Below, in pieces: positions 1 to 9,246 of a stretch of DNA of 64,000 bases. Below the pieces are notes generated by a model. It was given only the letters and a program-made list of their open reading frames with translations. It was not told where the DNA came from and made no database searches. This stretch comes from Stenotrophomonas maltophilia D457 (GTDB taxonomy: Bacteria; Pseudomonadota; Gammaproteobacteria; Xanthomonadales; Xanthomonadaceae). The position numbers and the translations under genes were made by a program. Within the stretch, counting starts at the first letter, position 1. Each line of letters opens with the position of its first letter. The stretch is from NCBI RefSeq assembly GCF_000284595.1, contig NC_017671.1:4187001-4251000 (forward strand), in the 5' to 3' direction.

Positions 1-144
1 GCTGGCTCCAATTCCCACCGCGATGGCCAGCACCATCAGGGCGGTGATGGCCTTGCTCCGCAGTGTATTGTGCAGCGCCACCTGCGCGCAGTAGACCAGC
101 CTGCGCATGCCCGCACCCTTTCCTGCACCCTGTATCGACTTCAT
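1..144 (-). CDS. ABC transporter permease, N-terminal fragment (MacB/FtsX type)
   Basis: Only about 48 residues are inside the window; the gene runs off the left edge. A short basic N-terminus is followed by a hydrophobic helix (TALMVLAIAVGIGAS), as at the start of MacB/FtsX-type permeases. The ATG lies two bases past the TGA of the upstream ABC exporter gene, so the two are surely co-transcribed. Together with the LanKC remnant it probably belonged to an export or immunity part of a peptide locus. The family call rests on the first helix only. Confidence 0.5.
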   Translation of the reverse strand, partial: MKSIQGAGKGAGMRRLVYCAQVALHNTLRSKAITALMVLAIAVGIGAS

Positions 145-145
145 G

Positions 146-1789
146 TCATGCCTCTCCCCGGACGTGCACGGGCGTGACCCGTGCCGGTTGCCACATGGAC
201 CTGCCAAGTTCGTGTACGTGATCGAATCGGGCGCGGTAGGCCTCGGCGCCGTGCATGATCATCACCAGCATGCGGCCATGGCTGCGTGCGAAGATCGCGT
301 CCATCGCAATCTCGCGGCTGGCCGTATCGAGGTTGGCGACCGGCTCATCAAGAATGTAGAGGTCGGCGTCCTCGCCCAGCACCATCGCCAGGGCGATCTT
401 CTGCTGCTGCCCTGCCGACAGGGTTTCCGGCAGGCTGTCGGCGATCCCGTCGCCGTCCATCCCCAGTCGCGCCAGCAGCACCGGATCGGCGCCGAGGTCG
501 CGCACCTTCAGCGGAGGGAACTGCAGAGGAAGCGTGATGGCGCGGATACGCGCCGGTCGCAGCAGCTGGCCGGCGACGGGCTGGAAGTACCCGGCCAGGA
601 CGTTGGCCAGGGTCGTCTTGCCGCTGCCATTGTCGCCAATCACCAGTGCACGTTCACCGGGTGAAAGGGCCAGGGTGAAATCCGAAAACACGGGAGTGGC
701 GCCGTACCCGTAGCCGATCGACGTCGCCAGCAGACCACCCTCGATGTGCGTGGCCGACGCCGCGGCTGCCGGCGCGGTCATGAACTCCGCCACCCGCACC
801 ACCACCACACCGTGGCTGTGCATCTCGGCAATGTTCTTGAAGATGCCGATGAGCGTCGTGGCTGAGCGCCAGAAGGCGTTCATGAAGGCGATGAACGAAC
901 CCAGTGTCATCTGTTGGCGGAACACGAACAGTGCGCCGACGAAGATCGAGCAGACATCCGAGATCACCATCGTCAGGTCGCTCGCACCCTGCAGGGTCCT
1001 CACCACCCTGAAGCGCTGGTAGGTCGAATCCAGCACCTCGCGCAGGCTGCGGTCATGGGCCTGCACCGTCCTGGGGCCCAGGCCGAACGTACAGACCATC
1101 TTGAAGGCAGACACGGCCCGGGTCAGCAAAGAAACCAGTTCGGCCTCGCGGTCACGCTCCACCACGGTCAGCTCGCGGATGCGTCGGCCGACCAGCACGC
1201 TGACCGTGGTGGCGATGGGAATGATGGCCATCAGCACCAGGAACGCACGCCAGGAGATGATCAGCAGGGCTGCGATCAAGGCGACGAATGTCACCGCCTG
1301 GGTCAGGGTGGTGCGTGCGACCGACAGCATCGGCACCACGCCATCCTTCACGTCCGAGCGGATCCGCGCCACATAGTAGCCAGCCCCCTTCTGCACCACC
1401 TCGTCATAACTGCGGCCATAGTAGGCGGTCAGCAACGAGGTCCCGATCCGCTCCACGATGCGGTTATCCACGCGCTGCTGCCACAGCGCGCAGCTGTAGT
1501 TGCCCAGGTTGGTCACCAGGCACAGCAGCAGATATGCACCGGTAAGCAGCAGGAAACGATTGAAATCCTGCCGGCTGGCGGCCTCGTCGAAGATCGCGCG
1601 GATCAGCAGCGGATGCAGCAGCCCGCCCAGTCCGCCGAACATCGCGGTGGTGGCGGCCACCGCAAGGTAGCGCCCGCGGAGGGGGCCGAGCAGGATCGCG
1701 AAGCTGGCGAGGATGGCGCGCACACTGTGCCGCTGCGCGGTCTGCTCGCGCTGAAGTGGCTGTCCGGCCGGGTGCGGGCGCGCATTCAT
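146..1789 (-). CDS. ABC exporter with fused membrane and ATPase domains
   Basis: A 547-residue half-transporter of the type I exporter fold. Residues about 25-330 hold roughly six hydrophobic segments. The C-terminal ATPase domain shows Walker A (GDNGSGKTT), a degenerate signature (LSAGQQQK in place of LSGGQ) and Walker B (DLYILDEP). The start ATG overlaps the stop of the LanC-like gene as ATGA, and its stop nearly touches the next permease gene, so three genes form one leftward operon. By context it probably exports a modified peptide. The gene itself is intact although its operon partner upstream is truncated, so expression may now depend on readthrough from the IS21 element. Confidence 0.8.
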   Translation of the reverse strand: MNARPHPAGQPLQREQTAQRHSVRAILASFAILLGPLRGRYLAVAATTAMFGGLGGLLHPLLIRAIFDEAASRQDFNRFLLLTGAYLLLCLVTNLGNYSCALWQQRVDNRIVERIGTSLLTAYYGRSYDEVVQKGAGYYVARIRSDVKDGVVPMLSVARTTLTQAVTFVALIAALLIISWRAFLVLMAIIPIATTVSVLVGRRIRELTVVERDREAELVSLLTRAVSAFKMVCTFGLGPRTVQAHDRSLREVLDSTYQRFRVVRTLQGASDLTMVISDVCSIFVGALFVFRQQMTLGSFIAFMNAFWRSATTLIGIFKNIAEMHSHGVVVVRVAEFMTAPAAAASATHIEGGLLATSIGYGYGATPVFSDFTLALSPGERALVIGDNGSGKTTLANVLAGYFQPVAGQLLRPARIRAITLPLQFPPLKVRDLGADPVLLARLGMDGDGIADSLPETLSAGQQQKIALAMVLGEDADLYILDEPVANLDTASREIAMDAIFARSHGRMLVMIMHGAEAYRARFDHVHELGRSMWQPARVTPVHVRGEA

Positions 1790-2733
1790 GCAACCGCCGC
1801 CTGCCCCACCCCGGCTCCGTCCACTTCCCGTACCACCGCGCCATGCACATCGAGTGCATCCAGGAAGAACTCATCCGGCGCCAGCGTGTCGTACCGATGC
1901 AGGGCGCGGATCACTCCGGCGATGCCGGTACCGTGGTCGAAGGAAATGCGGAACAGATTCTCGCCCGGCACCGCCGCCATTCCCTCCTCCTCCTCGAACA
2001 GATACAGATCGACGATGCCCTGGTACGGTCGCTCCGCCATCTGCAGGTACCTCGGGTCACCGGAGTAGAGATGGGCGTCGACAAACACATCCAGCATGCC
2101 CGACAGGCCATACAACAGGCCGCAGAAGCCGGAATACTTGCGATGGAAGTCATCCACCAGCCGATTCACGTCCTGCCACAGGCCGTAACGGATCGCGACC
2201 TTGGCGATGCCCGCAGTCCCCTGCTCCAGATAGGGTTCATAGGTGTTGACCTCTTCCGGTGAGCTGGGGAAGGTGGTCACCCCGGTCTCCAGCTCGAAGC
2301 CGTAGGAGAGATCGTGTCGCAGTGCCTGCTCGCCAAGCACGCGCCATGCCGGATCACCACTGAGCTGCGACAGCCTCAGCAGGAACAGCGCCACGCCGGC
2401 CTGGCCGTAACCCATGCCGATGCGGACGCCACCTTCGTCCTGCCAGTAGGCACCCCGCTCTCCGTGGTGGACGGTGTCTGCAAGCCGCCGCGCCAGCGAC
2501 AGCGCCCTGTCGAGATGCCCGGGCAGGCCGGTCGCGTGATGCATGGCCAGGTGCGCCATTCCGATACCCGCCATGCCGTGATACAGCGAGTGATGCGCAT
2601 GCAACAGGTCACTGCCGTCAGCGCTGTCGAGCAGGCTGCGGGCCAGTTCCACCTCGCCACGCAGCAGCGCCGACCAGGCGATGCCGGCAAGGCCGGTGAG
2701 GAACCCCGGCGGTAGCGATGTGCGATCCAGGGC
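1786..2733 (-). pseudogene. LanKC-type lanthipeptide synthetase, C-terminal cyclase part, truncated by IS21
   Basis: About 315 residues of a LanC-like alpha-toroid remain, with repeated glycine motifs (SLYHGMAGIG, MGYGQAGVALFL, LEQGTAGIA, GFCGLLYGLSG) and a C-terminal SFDHGTGIAGV block followed by FFLDAL. That ending is usual in class III/IV synthetases rather than stand-alone LanC. The expected N-terminal lyase and kinase domains are absent because the reading frame enters the IS21 end at 2733/2734. Enzymes of this class phosphorylate, eliminate and cyclise Ser/Thr/Cys in a precursor peptide; this remnant cannot do the first two steps. No precursor gene is visible, and it was probably lost with the deleted part. 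Confidence 0.75.
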
Positions 2734-2807
2734 TGTTGGCGCGCACTTAAAACTGACCCAGGCTGCGCGTTGAACTTTGACCCACCCGGTGTACGGGGCT
2801 GAGGGTA

Positions 2808-3599
2808 TCAGTTGGTGGTCTGGGTGGTGGCCTCCTTTGCCCTGATTCTGGCTTTGGTCTTGTTGGCGGCGGTGCTGTTGCGCAGCCGCCAGGAGTCGTT
2901 GCCGGTCTCCAGGATGTGGCAGTGGTGGGTGATGCGATCCAGCAGCGCGGTGGTCATCTTGGCGTCGCCGAACACCTGACCCCATTCGGAGAAGGCCAAG
3001 TTGGTGGTGATGGCGAGGCTGGTGCGCTCGTAGAGCTTGCTGATCAGGTGGAACAGCAGCGCGCCGCCTGAGGGGGTGAACGGCAGGTAGCCCAGTTCAT
3101 CGAGGATGACCAGGTCGGCATAGGTCAGGCGCAGGGCGATCTGCCCGGCCTTGCCCTGGGCCTGTTCCTTCTCCAGCGCATTGACCAGTTCGATGGTGGA
3201 GAAGAAGCGCACGCGCAGGCGATGCTGGCGCACGGCCTGGATGCCGATGGCGGTGGCCAGGTGGGTCTTGCCGGTGCCCGGTCCACCGACAAGGACGACG
3301 TTCTCGGGGGTGTGGATGAAGTCACCCTGGTGGAGTCGTTCGACCAGTGCGCGATCAACGGGACTGGCCGCGAAGTCGAACCCGAGCAGGTCACGATGGA
3401 CGGGGAAACGTGCGGCCTTCATCTGGTTGGCCTGGGCACGAACCTGCCGTTCGGCGGACTCGGCCTGCAGCAGTTCGGCCATCCAGTGTTCGGGCTCCAT
3501 GGTGTGCAGGCGCATCTTGGCCAGCAGTTCGGGCCACTGGCTGGCCATGCCGTGCAGCTTGAGCTGCTGCATGCGCAGCGGCAGGTCAGGCGTCGACAT
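2808..3599 (-). CDS. istB: IstB-like ATP-binding transposition helper
   Basis: A 263-residue AAA+ protein of the DnaA/IstB clade, with Walker A (GGPGTGKTHLA) near residue 105 and Walker B (LVILDELGYL) about 60 residues later. IstB assembles on DNA and activates the IstA transposase. The ATG at 3599 lies within the end of istA in the usual overlapping arrangement. There is no stop between the zero frame of istA and istB, so an IstA-IstB fusion is also readable here. Length and motifs are normal for the family. Confidence 0.9.
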   Translation of the reverse strand: MSTPDLPLRMQQLKLHGMASQWPELLAKMRLHTMEPEHWMAELLQAESAERQVRAQANQMKAARFPVHRDLLGFDFAASPVDRALVERLHQGDFIHTPENVVLVGGPGTGKTHLATAIGIQAVRQHRLRVRFFSTIELVNALEKEQAQGKAGQIALRLTYADLVILDELGYLPFTPSGGALLFHLISKLYERTSLAITTNLAFSEWGQVFGDAKMTTALLDRITHHCHILETGNDSWRLRNSTAANKTKARIRAKEATTQTTN

Positions 3600-5090
3600 G
3601 ATCTGCCTCCCGCAGGGCGTCGAGTTTTTTTCGGCCGGATCGGACACCGGCGGATGACGCAGCGTCACTCGCGAGGCGACCGTCTCGATCGTGCGGTCCG
3701 GATGCTGCAATCGCCCCAGCACGTTGAGCACGTGGTCGGCGCGCACCAGGCCGGACTCGAGTGCCAGTTCCACCGCCACCAGTACCGCTTCGAGCCCGTG
3801 CACGGGTACGGCGGCCAGCACCTGGGCCATGGCGCGGTCGCCGTGAGGCTGGCGCAGCAACACCTGCTGCAGCTTGCGCAGCGGATCGGGCATGGACAGG
3901 AACGGCGCGCCGTCACGCAGTGCCCCCGGCTTGCGCTGGACCAGGGCGATGTAGTGCTGCCAGTCGTAGTGGACCCGATCACGCTCGAAGCTGCGCCGGT
4001 GGCGGGCGACCTCGGCCTCGCCGACCACCACGGCCAGTTCGAAGGGATACACGCGCAGGCTGGCGACGGCGTGGGCGTGTTCGCACGGCACGCTGTAGCG
4101 GTTGCGCTGGAAGCTGACCAGCGCGGTCGAACTGACCCGCACCGGCCGCTCGATGTAGCCGTCGAAGGGCGCGGGCATCGGCATCAGGTGGGGCTGTTCG
4201 TCCTCCAGAGCTTCGGCCACGGTGATGTCGGAGGCATCCGGATGCGCCTGCATCGGCCAAGCGGCGCGGCACTCGCTGGCGAGCCAGGCGTTGAGGGTGT
4301 CCAGATCTGGCCAGTGGCGGGCCCCGGCCTCGATCCAGATCTGTCGGCGCCGGTCCTGCACGTTCTTCTCGACCCGCCCCTTCTCCCAACCCGCGGCGCG
4401 GTTGCAGAACTCCGCGGCGAACAGGTAGTGGCTGATCATGGCGTGGAAGCGGGCGTTGACCCGCCGTTCCCGGTGCTGGCCGATCCCGTCCACCGCCGTC
4501 TTCATGTTGTCGTAGATGCCGCGGCGCGGCACGCCACCGAAGGCGGTAAACGCCTGGGTATGAGCATCGAACAGCATCTCGTGGCTCTGGGTGGGATAGG
4601 CCACCAACCAGAAGGCGCGGCTGCAGGCCAGCTTCACGTGGGCGAGATCCAGCGGCATCTTGGCGTGGCTGCCGACGAAGGCGTACTCGCGGCTCCAGTC
4701 GAACTGGAAGGCTTCACCCGGAGGAAAGTGCAACGGCACGAAGGCCGGGCGGCGGCTGGCGCCGCCGGCCGCCTTCCACTGGCGGATGAAGGCCGTCACC
4801 CGGGTGTAGGTGCCCGGATAGCCGATCGCCTGCAACTGCGAGAACAGCACCTTGGCGGTGCGTTGTTCCCGCCGGGGACGATGGCTGTCGGCACGCAGCC
4901 ACGTCTCCAACTGGGACCGGTAGGGATCGAGCCGGGAGGGCGAGGCTCGCCTGGGATAGACCGGCTCGGACTGGCCGCTGCGCAGCCATCGCCGGATGGT
5001 ATTGCGGGATAGGCCCGTGCGCTTGGCGATCTCGCGCAGCGGCAGGCCATCGCGGAAATGCATCCGCCGGATCTTGGCCAACATGACCAT
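3586..5090 (-). CDS. istA: IstA-like DDE transposase (ends by -1 shift at an A7 run, or fuses to IstB)
   Basis: An N-terminal helix-turn-helix (KRTGLSRNTIRRWLRSG) is followed by an integrase-core domain with candidate acidic residues in QFDWSREY, YDNMKTA and KGRVEK. The chosen ATG at 5090 has AGGAG 8 bases upstream. Near the 3' end the coding strand has seven A residues (3625-3631). In the zero frame, translation runs straight into IstB. A -1 shift at the A run gives the family-like tail KKLDALREADHVDA and a TGA at 3586-3588 overlapping the istB start. Either one A has been lost or the run is a real slippery site. Confidence 0.85.
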
Positions 5091-5206
5091 GGTGATCACT
5101 CCTGAAATCCCCCGAGCAAAAGATGCTCAGGATGTGGGCTTCAGGTGGGTCAGTTTTACCCGCGCATCACCGCCGAAAGTGGGTCAGTTCTGGATGCGCG
5201 CCAACA

Positions 5207-5744
5207 CCGCGCCCTCATTCTCGACCGCTGGCTGCCCGAAGGCGATTCACTGAAGCTGGTGCAGATCGTGCGCGGCTTGCGTACCTGGCTGCCCATTCTG
5301 CTGTTGGGGCGCCACAACCACGCTGCCGACTGCATCGCCTGCCTGGATGCCGGTGCCGATGACTACCTGCCCACGCCGTTCGAGTTCGACGAACTGGCCG
5401 CGCGGCTGCGCGCGATTACCCGGCGCCTCGACGCTGATGCCGGCCACATTCTGAGAATCGGCAATTTCACGTTCGATTTTTCCAACCGCATGGCATTGGT
5501 AGGCGGTGCGCCCCTGAGCCTGCCGCGCAGCCAGCTGCTGCTGCTGGAAGCGCTTTGCGCCCGCCAGGGCCGGATCGTCCGCCATGAAGTGCTGAGTGCT
5601 GCCGTGCACCTGGCCGGCGCCGACGGCGGTACCACCGTGTTGGATCCGCACGTGTCACGCCTGCGCCGTGCCCTGCGCTCGGCCAGTGTCAGCATCGAGT
5701 CCAAGCGTGGGCTGGGCTACATGCTGAACGACGACGCGGCCTGA
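5207..5744 (+). pseudogene. OmpR-family response regulator, N-terminus removed by IS21
   Basis: The sequence starts in the receiver domain just before the phosphoacceptor strand (ALILDRWLP, where D is the likely phosphorylation site). It continues through the DAGADDYLPTPFEFDEL segment into a complete OmpR-type winged helix ending in the usual GLGYML. The first 45 or so residues (alpha1-beta2 and the acidic pocket) are missing and replaced by the IS end. No histidine kinase gene follows. It may once have regulated the lanthipeptide locus, but the two remnants are now joined only through the IS. Confidence 0.8.
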
Positions 5745-5835
5745 TCAAAGGCCATCGGCGCGGGCCGCAAATGCAACAGCCGGGGCGGTAAACCGCCCAG
5801 GCTGCCAGTCCCGCTGATTGGGCCGACCGCTGCGG

Positions 5836-6288
5836 TCAGGCGGCCTTCATTGCGTGCTTTCGCGCACGCATGACGTTGTGGCACTCCTGCACTTCCGGAA
5901 GCAGCTGGGTCACTTCCTGGCGCACGGCCGGCGGCAGCTCGTTGTCCTGCAGCACATCCTTGAACGCGCCCAGCAGGCGGTCCTCGGATTCTTCAAGTTC
6001 AGCCACGTAGCCATAGTTGGTGTCACCGAAAGCGGCTCGAACCTTGCCGTAGAACTGCTGCATCGAACCGACCACGGTGCCATGTTCGGCCGGCTTGCCA
6101 CCGCTGGCGGCCACTGAGCCGCTCAACGCCGCCACGATGCGGCCCTTGACGCCAGCGATGCGGGTGAACAGTGCCGACAGCTCGGCATCCTTGACCTTGG
6201 TGGCCGCTTCTTCATAGAACGACTTGCCATCGCGGGCGATTTCGATCAGGTCGTTGAGGCGATGTTCGATGGTGGACTGGGTGCTCAT
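5836..6288 (-). CDS. PA2169-family four-helix-bundle protein (DUF2383)
   Basis: A 150-residue, mostly helical, charged protein with the two ferritin-like helix pairs of the DUF2383/PA2169 family (EIARDGKSFYEEAATKV near the N-terminus, SEDRLLGAFKDVLQ later). The ATG at 6288 has AGGAG 9 bases upstream, better than the longer upstream alternative. The biochemical role of this family is unproven; members are often stress-induced. It may share a message with the small membrane protein gene upstream. Confidence 0.75.
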   Translation of the reverse strand: MSTQSTIEHRLNDLIEIARDGKSFYEEAATKVKDAELSALFTRIAGVKGRIVAALSGSVAASGGKPAEHGTVVGSMQQFYGKVRAAFGDTNYGYVAELEESEDRLLGAFKDVLQDNELPPAVRQEVTQLLPEVQECHNVMRARKHAMKAA

Positions 6289-6482
6289 GGCGTCGCTCCT
6301 GTGTGCTCGAAAGTCAGTGGAGAATGGCAGTGCATCTGCATTGCCTTCGACCCCACTGTGTGCAATCGCGTGTGCCAACCAGGTGAGCACGAATTGATGC
6401 ACGCATCACCATGCGAAACACCTGCTGACTTCGTCATTTCAAGCATCGTCGGCTTTCACGGAATCTGAGCGCGTTGCACGCG

Positions 6483-6593
6483 TTACCACGGTGCGGTGAC
6501 GATGATCAGAGTGACCAGCAGCGCGATTGCCAGGATCACCAGCAGCACGTGCCATTGCTTCCAGGTGGGTCTCGGCTTTCCAGGCGTATTCAT
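6483..6593 (-). CDS. 36-residue single-pass membrane protein
   Basis: A short basic N-terminus (KPRPTWKQW) precedes one strong transmembrane helix (VLLVILAIALLVTLIIV) and a three-residue tail. The ATG at 6593 has AGGAG at about 8 bases. The size and hydrophobic pattern are those of many unnamed enterobacterial and xanthomonad small membrane proteins near stress genes. It lies about 200 bp upstream of the DUF2383 gene on the same strand. No function can be assigned. Confidence 0.65.
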   Translation of the reverse strand: MNTPGKPRPTWKQWHVLLVILAIALLVTLIIVTAPW

Positions 6594-6689
6594 CGATGGG
6601 CTCCTGCGCGGGCGGGGAATGGGGTTGCCAGACTGAAGCGCAACGGCATCGCACAACGTCGACGTGAGGTGCACGTTTCGTGCAGACCT

Positions 6690-7105
6690 TGCTGGAATAT
6701 CGGGCCGCATCGGCCTTCCGCACCCGTGCCTGGCGGCATATTCAACAAGTACCACACCCGACACCGCCAGCAGGCTGCCACCCAGCACCCCATCCGCTGA
6801 GTGACTCACCCAGCAGCAGCACCGCCAGTGCGGTGGTCACGATCGGCACCAGGCTGAAGAATCCCGAAACGCGCGCCGCGCCCAACCGCGAAAGACCGGT
6901 CATCCAGCTGAGGGGTGCAAGGATCGATGCACACACCGCAGCGAGACCGAAACAGCCCACCGCGGTCAGGTTGTTCACTCCGGCAGCTGCACCGGCAGCA
7001 GGATCAGCGACGCCGCCGTGGCCTGCAGGAACAGTGACTGCAGCATCGTCAGCGGAATCTTCCGGCGCTGCATCAGCACGATGCAGGCGGCAAATGCACG
7101 GCCGA
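6690..7105 (-). pseudogene. EamA-type DMT permease remnant, frameshifted and 5'-deleted
   Basis: Three frames are needed to read it: a middle piece (FLQATAASLILLPVQLPE, then a stop), a long piece with WMTGLSRLGAARVSGFFSLV and ALAVLLLGESLS, and a last piece GGSLLAVSGVVLVEYAARHG. Together these match the second half of an EamA drug/metabolite exporter. At least two frameshifts and loss of the first half make it non-functional. Its broken 5' end abuts the broken 5' end of the AraC fragment to the right. Confidence 0.7.
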
Positions 7106-7370
7106 ATCCGTGGCCGAGATCGCGCAGCGGCCTCACATGAGCGTGCGCACGCTGGAGCGCATGGCGCGCAGTGAACTGGGCATGTCACTCGGCGGCCGGC
7201 GTGGGCGTGTGAAGTTCGTGCGCGCCACCGAGGCGCTGTGCACACGCAAGCCGATCAGCCGCATCGCCGGGGAGCTGGGCTATTCAGGCGTCAGCGCGTT
7301 TGCCGAAATGTTCAAGCGGCACGCGCAGTGCACGCCCGATCAGTATCGGGAGCAGCATCGGGCCGGGTGA
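7106..7370 (+). pseudogene. AraC-family DNA-binding domain, N-terminal part missing
   Basis: About 88 residues cover the two helix-turn-helix motifs of an AraC regulator (AQRPHMSVRTLERMARSELG and ISRIAGELGYSGVSAFAEMF) and the usual ending FKRHAQCTPDQYREQ. The sensory N-terminal domain is absent, and the frame begins where the EamA remnant ends. A single deletion probably removed the 5' halves of a divergent regulator-exporter pair. Confidence 0.75.
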
Positions 7371-7456
7371 AGGCCCGCATCGAGGGCTGTCGATTTCCCG
7401 CCCCGTCGCTCGTCGGAACAGGAAAGGCAGGCCCATCGGCCTGCAGGAGCGCTCCA

Positions 7457-8098
7457 ATGCCGCCGATCCTCACCGCCTTCGCCACCTCCCCCGACCGCGG
7501 CCAGGGCCTGGCCCGTGACATGCGCGTGCGCTGGGCGCTGGAGGAACTGGCCGTGGCCTATGACGTACAACTGCTCAGCTTCGCCGAGCTGAAGCAGCCC
7601 GCGCACCTGGCACGGAATCCGTTCGGGCAGATTCCCACGTGGCAGGAGGGCGACCGGACCCTGTTCGAATCCGGCGCCATCGCCCTGCACCTGGCCGAAC
7701 AGCACCCCGGCCTGCTGCCGCGCGATCCGGACGCCCGCATGCGCGCGATCATGTGGGTGTTCGCTGCGCTGAACACGGTGGAGCCCCCCATCGTCGAGCG
7801 TTCCATGGCCTGGGTGCTTGAGCGCGAGCAAGCCTGGTACGCGCAACGGCTGCCAATGCTCGATGAGCGGGTCCGGACGCGGCTGGCCCAACTATCGACG
7901 TGGTTGGCCAGGACAACGTGGCTGGACGGCGAATTCAGCGTGGGCGACCTGATGATGGTCTCGGTGCTGCTGCGCCTGAAGAGCAGCGGCCTGCTCGACC
8001 AGTACCCACTTGTCGCCACCTATGTGGCCCGGGCCATGCAGCGGCCCGCCTACCAGCGTGCGTTTGCTGCGCAGCTGGCGGTTTTCCAGGACGCCTAG
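7457..8098 (+). CDS. Glutathione S-transferase family protein
   Basis: A 213-residue protein with a thioredoxin-like N-terminal domain (NPFGQIPTWQEGDRTLFESGAI, holding the cis-Pro loop and the SGAI glutathione-binding turn) and an all-helical C-terminal domain with the SVGDLMMV N-capping motif. The ATG at 7457 is preceded by AGGAG at 8 bases; longer starts upstream have no such site. It probably conjugates or reduces electrophiles in the cytosol. Its substrate is unknown. Confidence 0.85.
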   Translation: MPPILTAFATSPDRGQGLARDMRVRWALEELAVAYDVQLLSFAELKQPAHLARNPFGQIPTWQEGDRTLFESGAIALHLAEQHPGLLPRDPDARMRAIMWVFAALNTVEPPIVERSMAWVLEREQAWYAQRLPMLDERVRTRLAQLSTWLARTTWLDGEFSVGDLMMVSVLLRLKSSGLLDQYPLVATYVARAMQRPAYQRAFAAQLAVFQDA

Positions 8099-8152
8099 CG
8101 CTGCGCCTCCTCCCAGGTAACAAGGGGCCAGCAGTCACGCAGGCCCCATGCG

Positions 8153-8386
8153 TTACTTCAATCGACGCGATCTCCAGTTCAGGTAACCCCGCCAGCCAAA
8201 GGGAGCACTAAAAAGCGCAACCGCACCGCACGCCAGCAGGCCGTTGAACATCCAAGGGGTCAGCTCCGGGGAACCTGCCGACATGGATGGAAACACGAAC
8301 CCGCATAGCAGTGCTCCCACAAAGGAAGTACCGAATATGACCGTGGAACCCAGGCCTGGTGAAACTCGCATCGATCTATTCCTCAT
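8153..8386 (-). CDS. Small two-helix membrane protein, unknown
   Basis: A 77-residue protein with two hydrophobic stretches (TVIFGTSFVGALLCGFVF and WMFNGLLACGAVALF) and a basic C-terminus. Its start overlaps by one base the stop of the secreted-protein gene upstream (TGATG), so translation is probably coupled. It may anchor or assist that secreted partner. No family was recognised. Confidence 0.6.
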   Translation of the reverse strand: MRNRSMRVSPGLGSTVIFGTSFVGALLCGFVFPSMSAGSPELTPWMFNGLLACGAVALFSAPFGWRGYLNWRSRRLK

Positions 8387-9246
8387 CAGTTCCGGTTGCA
8401 GGTCACCTTGACCTCGGTCAGCCTGATCGTGCTGGTGCAGGTGACAGACTGATTGCCCGCCCCCGTCACCGGGACACCGATGTTGTTGAGCGCATTGACG
8501 AAGCTTCCCATATCGGTGGCATTCCCATTCGGGAATTCGAAGCGATGCGTAACGCCGCCTCGCCCCTCGCTCAACTGTGTAACGCTAAGCGGAATGGAGT
8601 TACCGAACCTGTCCTTGTAAAGGAGGGCGTTGGGCTCCCAGCGACGGTTGATCATGCTGTAGTTGTAGGAAGCGGTAGACCCGTCAGCATAGCGGATCTT
8701 CTGCGGCGCCCAGACATCGATGCCAAGCGAGTACGCGCCGGAAGCCAGGTAGATGTAAGTCTCGAAACGCTGCCCCAGATGCTGGCTGACCGCATCCCTT
8801 CTCTGCGGATTCTGGATGTCATCGTACACATTGGTCGGGTAGCCGGGCTCAGACAGGCTGATCACCGATTGAGCGACGATGCGCTTGAACTGAAGATAGT
8901 TGATCGCCGGTTGCTCGACCGGGAGCTCGTCGATGATGACGAAGGGTTCGCAATCCATCGCGCCGGGTTCCATTTTGTCGCAACGGATGCCGCCTTCACG
9001 ATCACGCATGACGCTGAACTTTCGTGCCATGTTGCCCGATGGATTCAGTATGTAGAGGATCCTGTGCGACGGCATGCTCATGCCGTGCGCGAACGACTCC
9101 GCCATTCCCTGCATCTGCGGGTAACTGCAACCATCGCAGTCTCGAGCCACGACCTGCTGGGCATGCGCCTCCCCTGCTCCACCCAACCACGCCATCGCGA
9201 TCAAAGCCGACGCACCAATCCATGTAGCCACGTTCTTTCCTGCCAC
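8386..9246 (-). CDS. Secreted hypothetical protein
   Basis: A 286-residue protein with a clear signal peptide (about residues 1-29, ending AHA). The mature part has paired cysteines (CDGC near the N-terminus, a C-terminal VTCTSTIRLTEVKVTC) and a beta-rich centre. The start appears to be GTG at 9246. It probably acts in the periplasm or outside the cell and forms an operon with the small membrane protein downstream. I do not recognise the family. Confidence 0.65.
   Translation of the reverse strand: MAGKNVATWIGASALIAMAWLGGAGEAHAQQVVARDCDGCSYPQMQGMAESFAHGMSMPSHRILYILNPSGNMARKFSVMRDREGGIRCDKMEPGAMDCEPFVIIDELPVEQPAINYLQFKRIVAQSVISLSEPGYPTNVYDDIQNPQRRDAVSQHLGQRFETYIYLASGAYSLGIDVWAPQKIRYADGSTASYNYSMINRRWEPNALLYKDRFGNSIPLSVTQLSEGRGGVTHRFEFPNGNATDMGSFVNALNNIGVPVTGAGNQSVTCTSTIRLTEVKVTCNRN

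Larger units (their letters stand above)
2734..5206 (-). mobile_element. IS21-family insertion sequence, complete, no target duplication
   Basis: The ends are imperfect inverted repeats that begin TGTTGGCGCGCA at the left and close with the complement at the right. Further in, both ends repeat an AACTGACCCA motif twice, the multiple terminal repeats typical of IS21 elements. Length is 2473 bp, with istA and istB on the minus strand. Flanks CCAGGGC (left) and CCGCGCC (right) show no 4-8 bp direct repeat. The genes on the two sides are unrelated and both truncated. This fits a deletion formed next to the element, or recombination between two copies. Confidence 0.85.

Noticed and set aside
914..2068. 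Long plus-strand frames opposite the ABC exporter
   Set aside because: Histidine/glutamine-rich antisense translation without ribosome site or motif.
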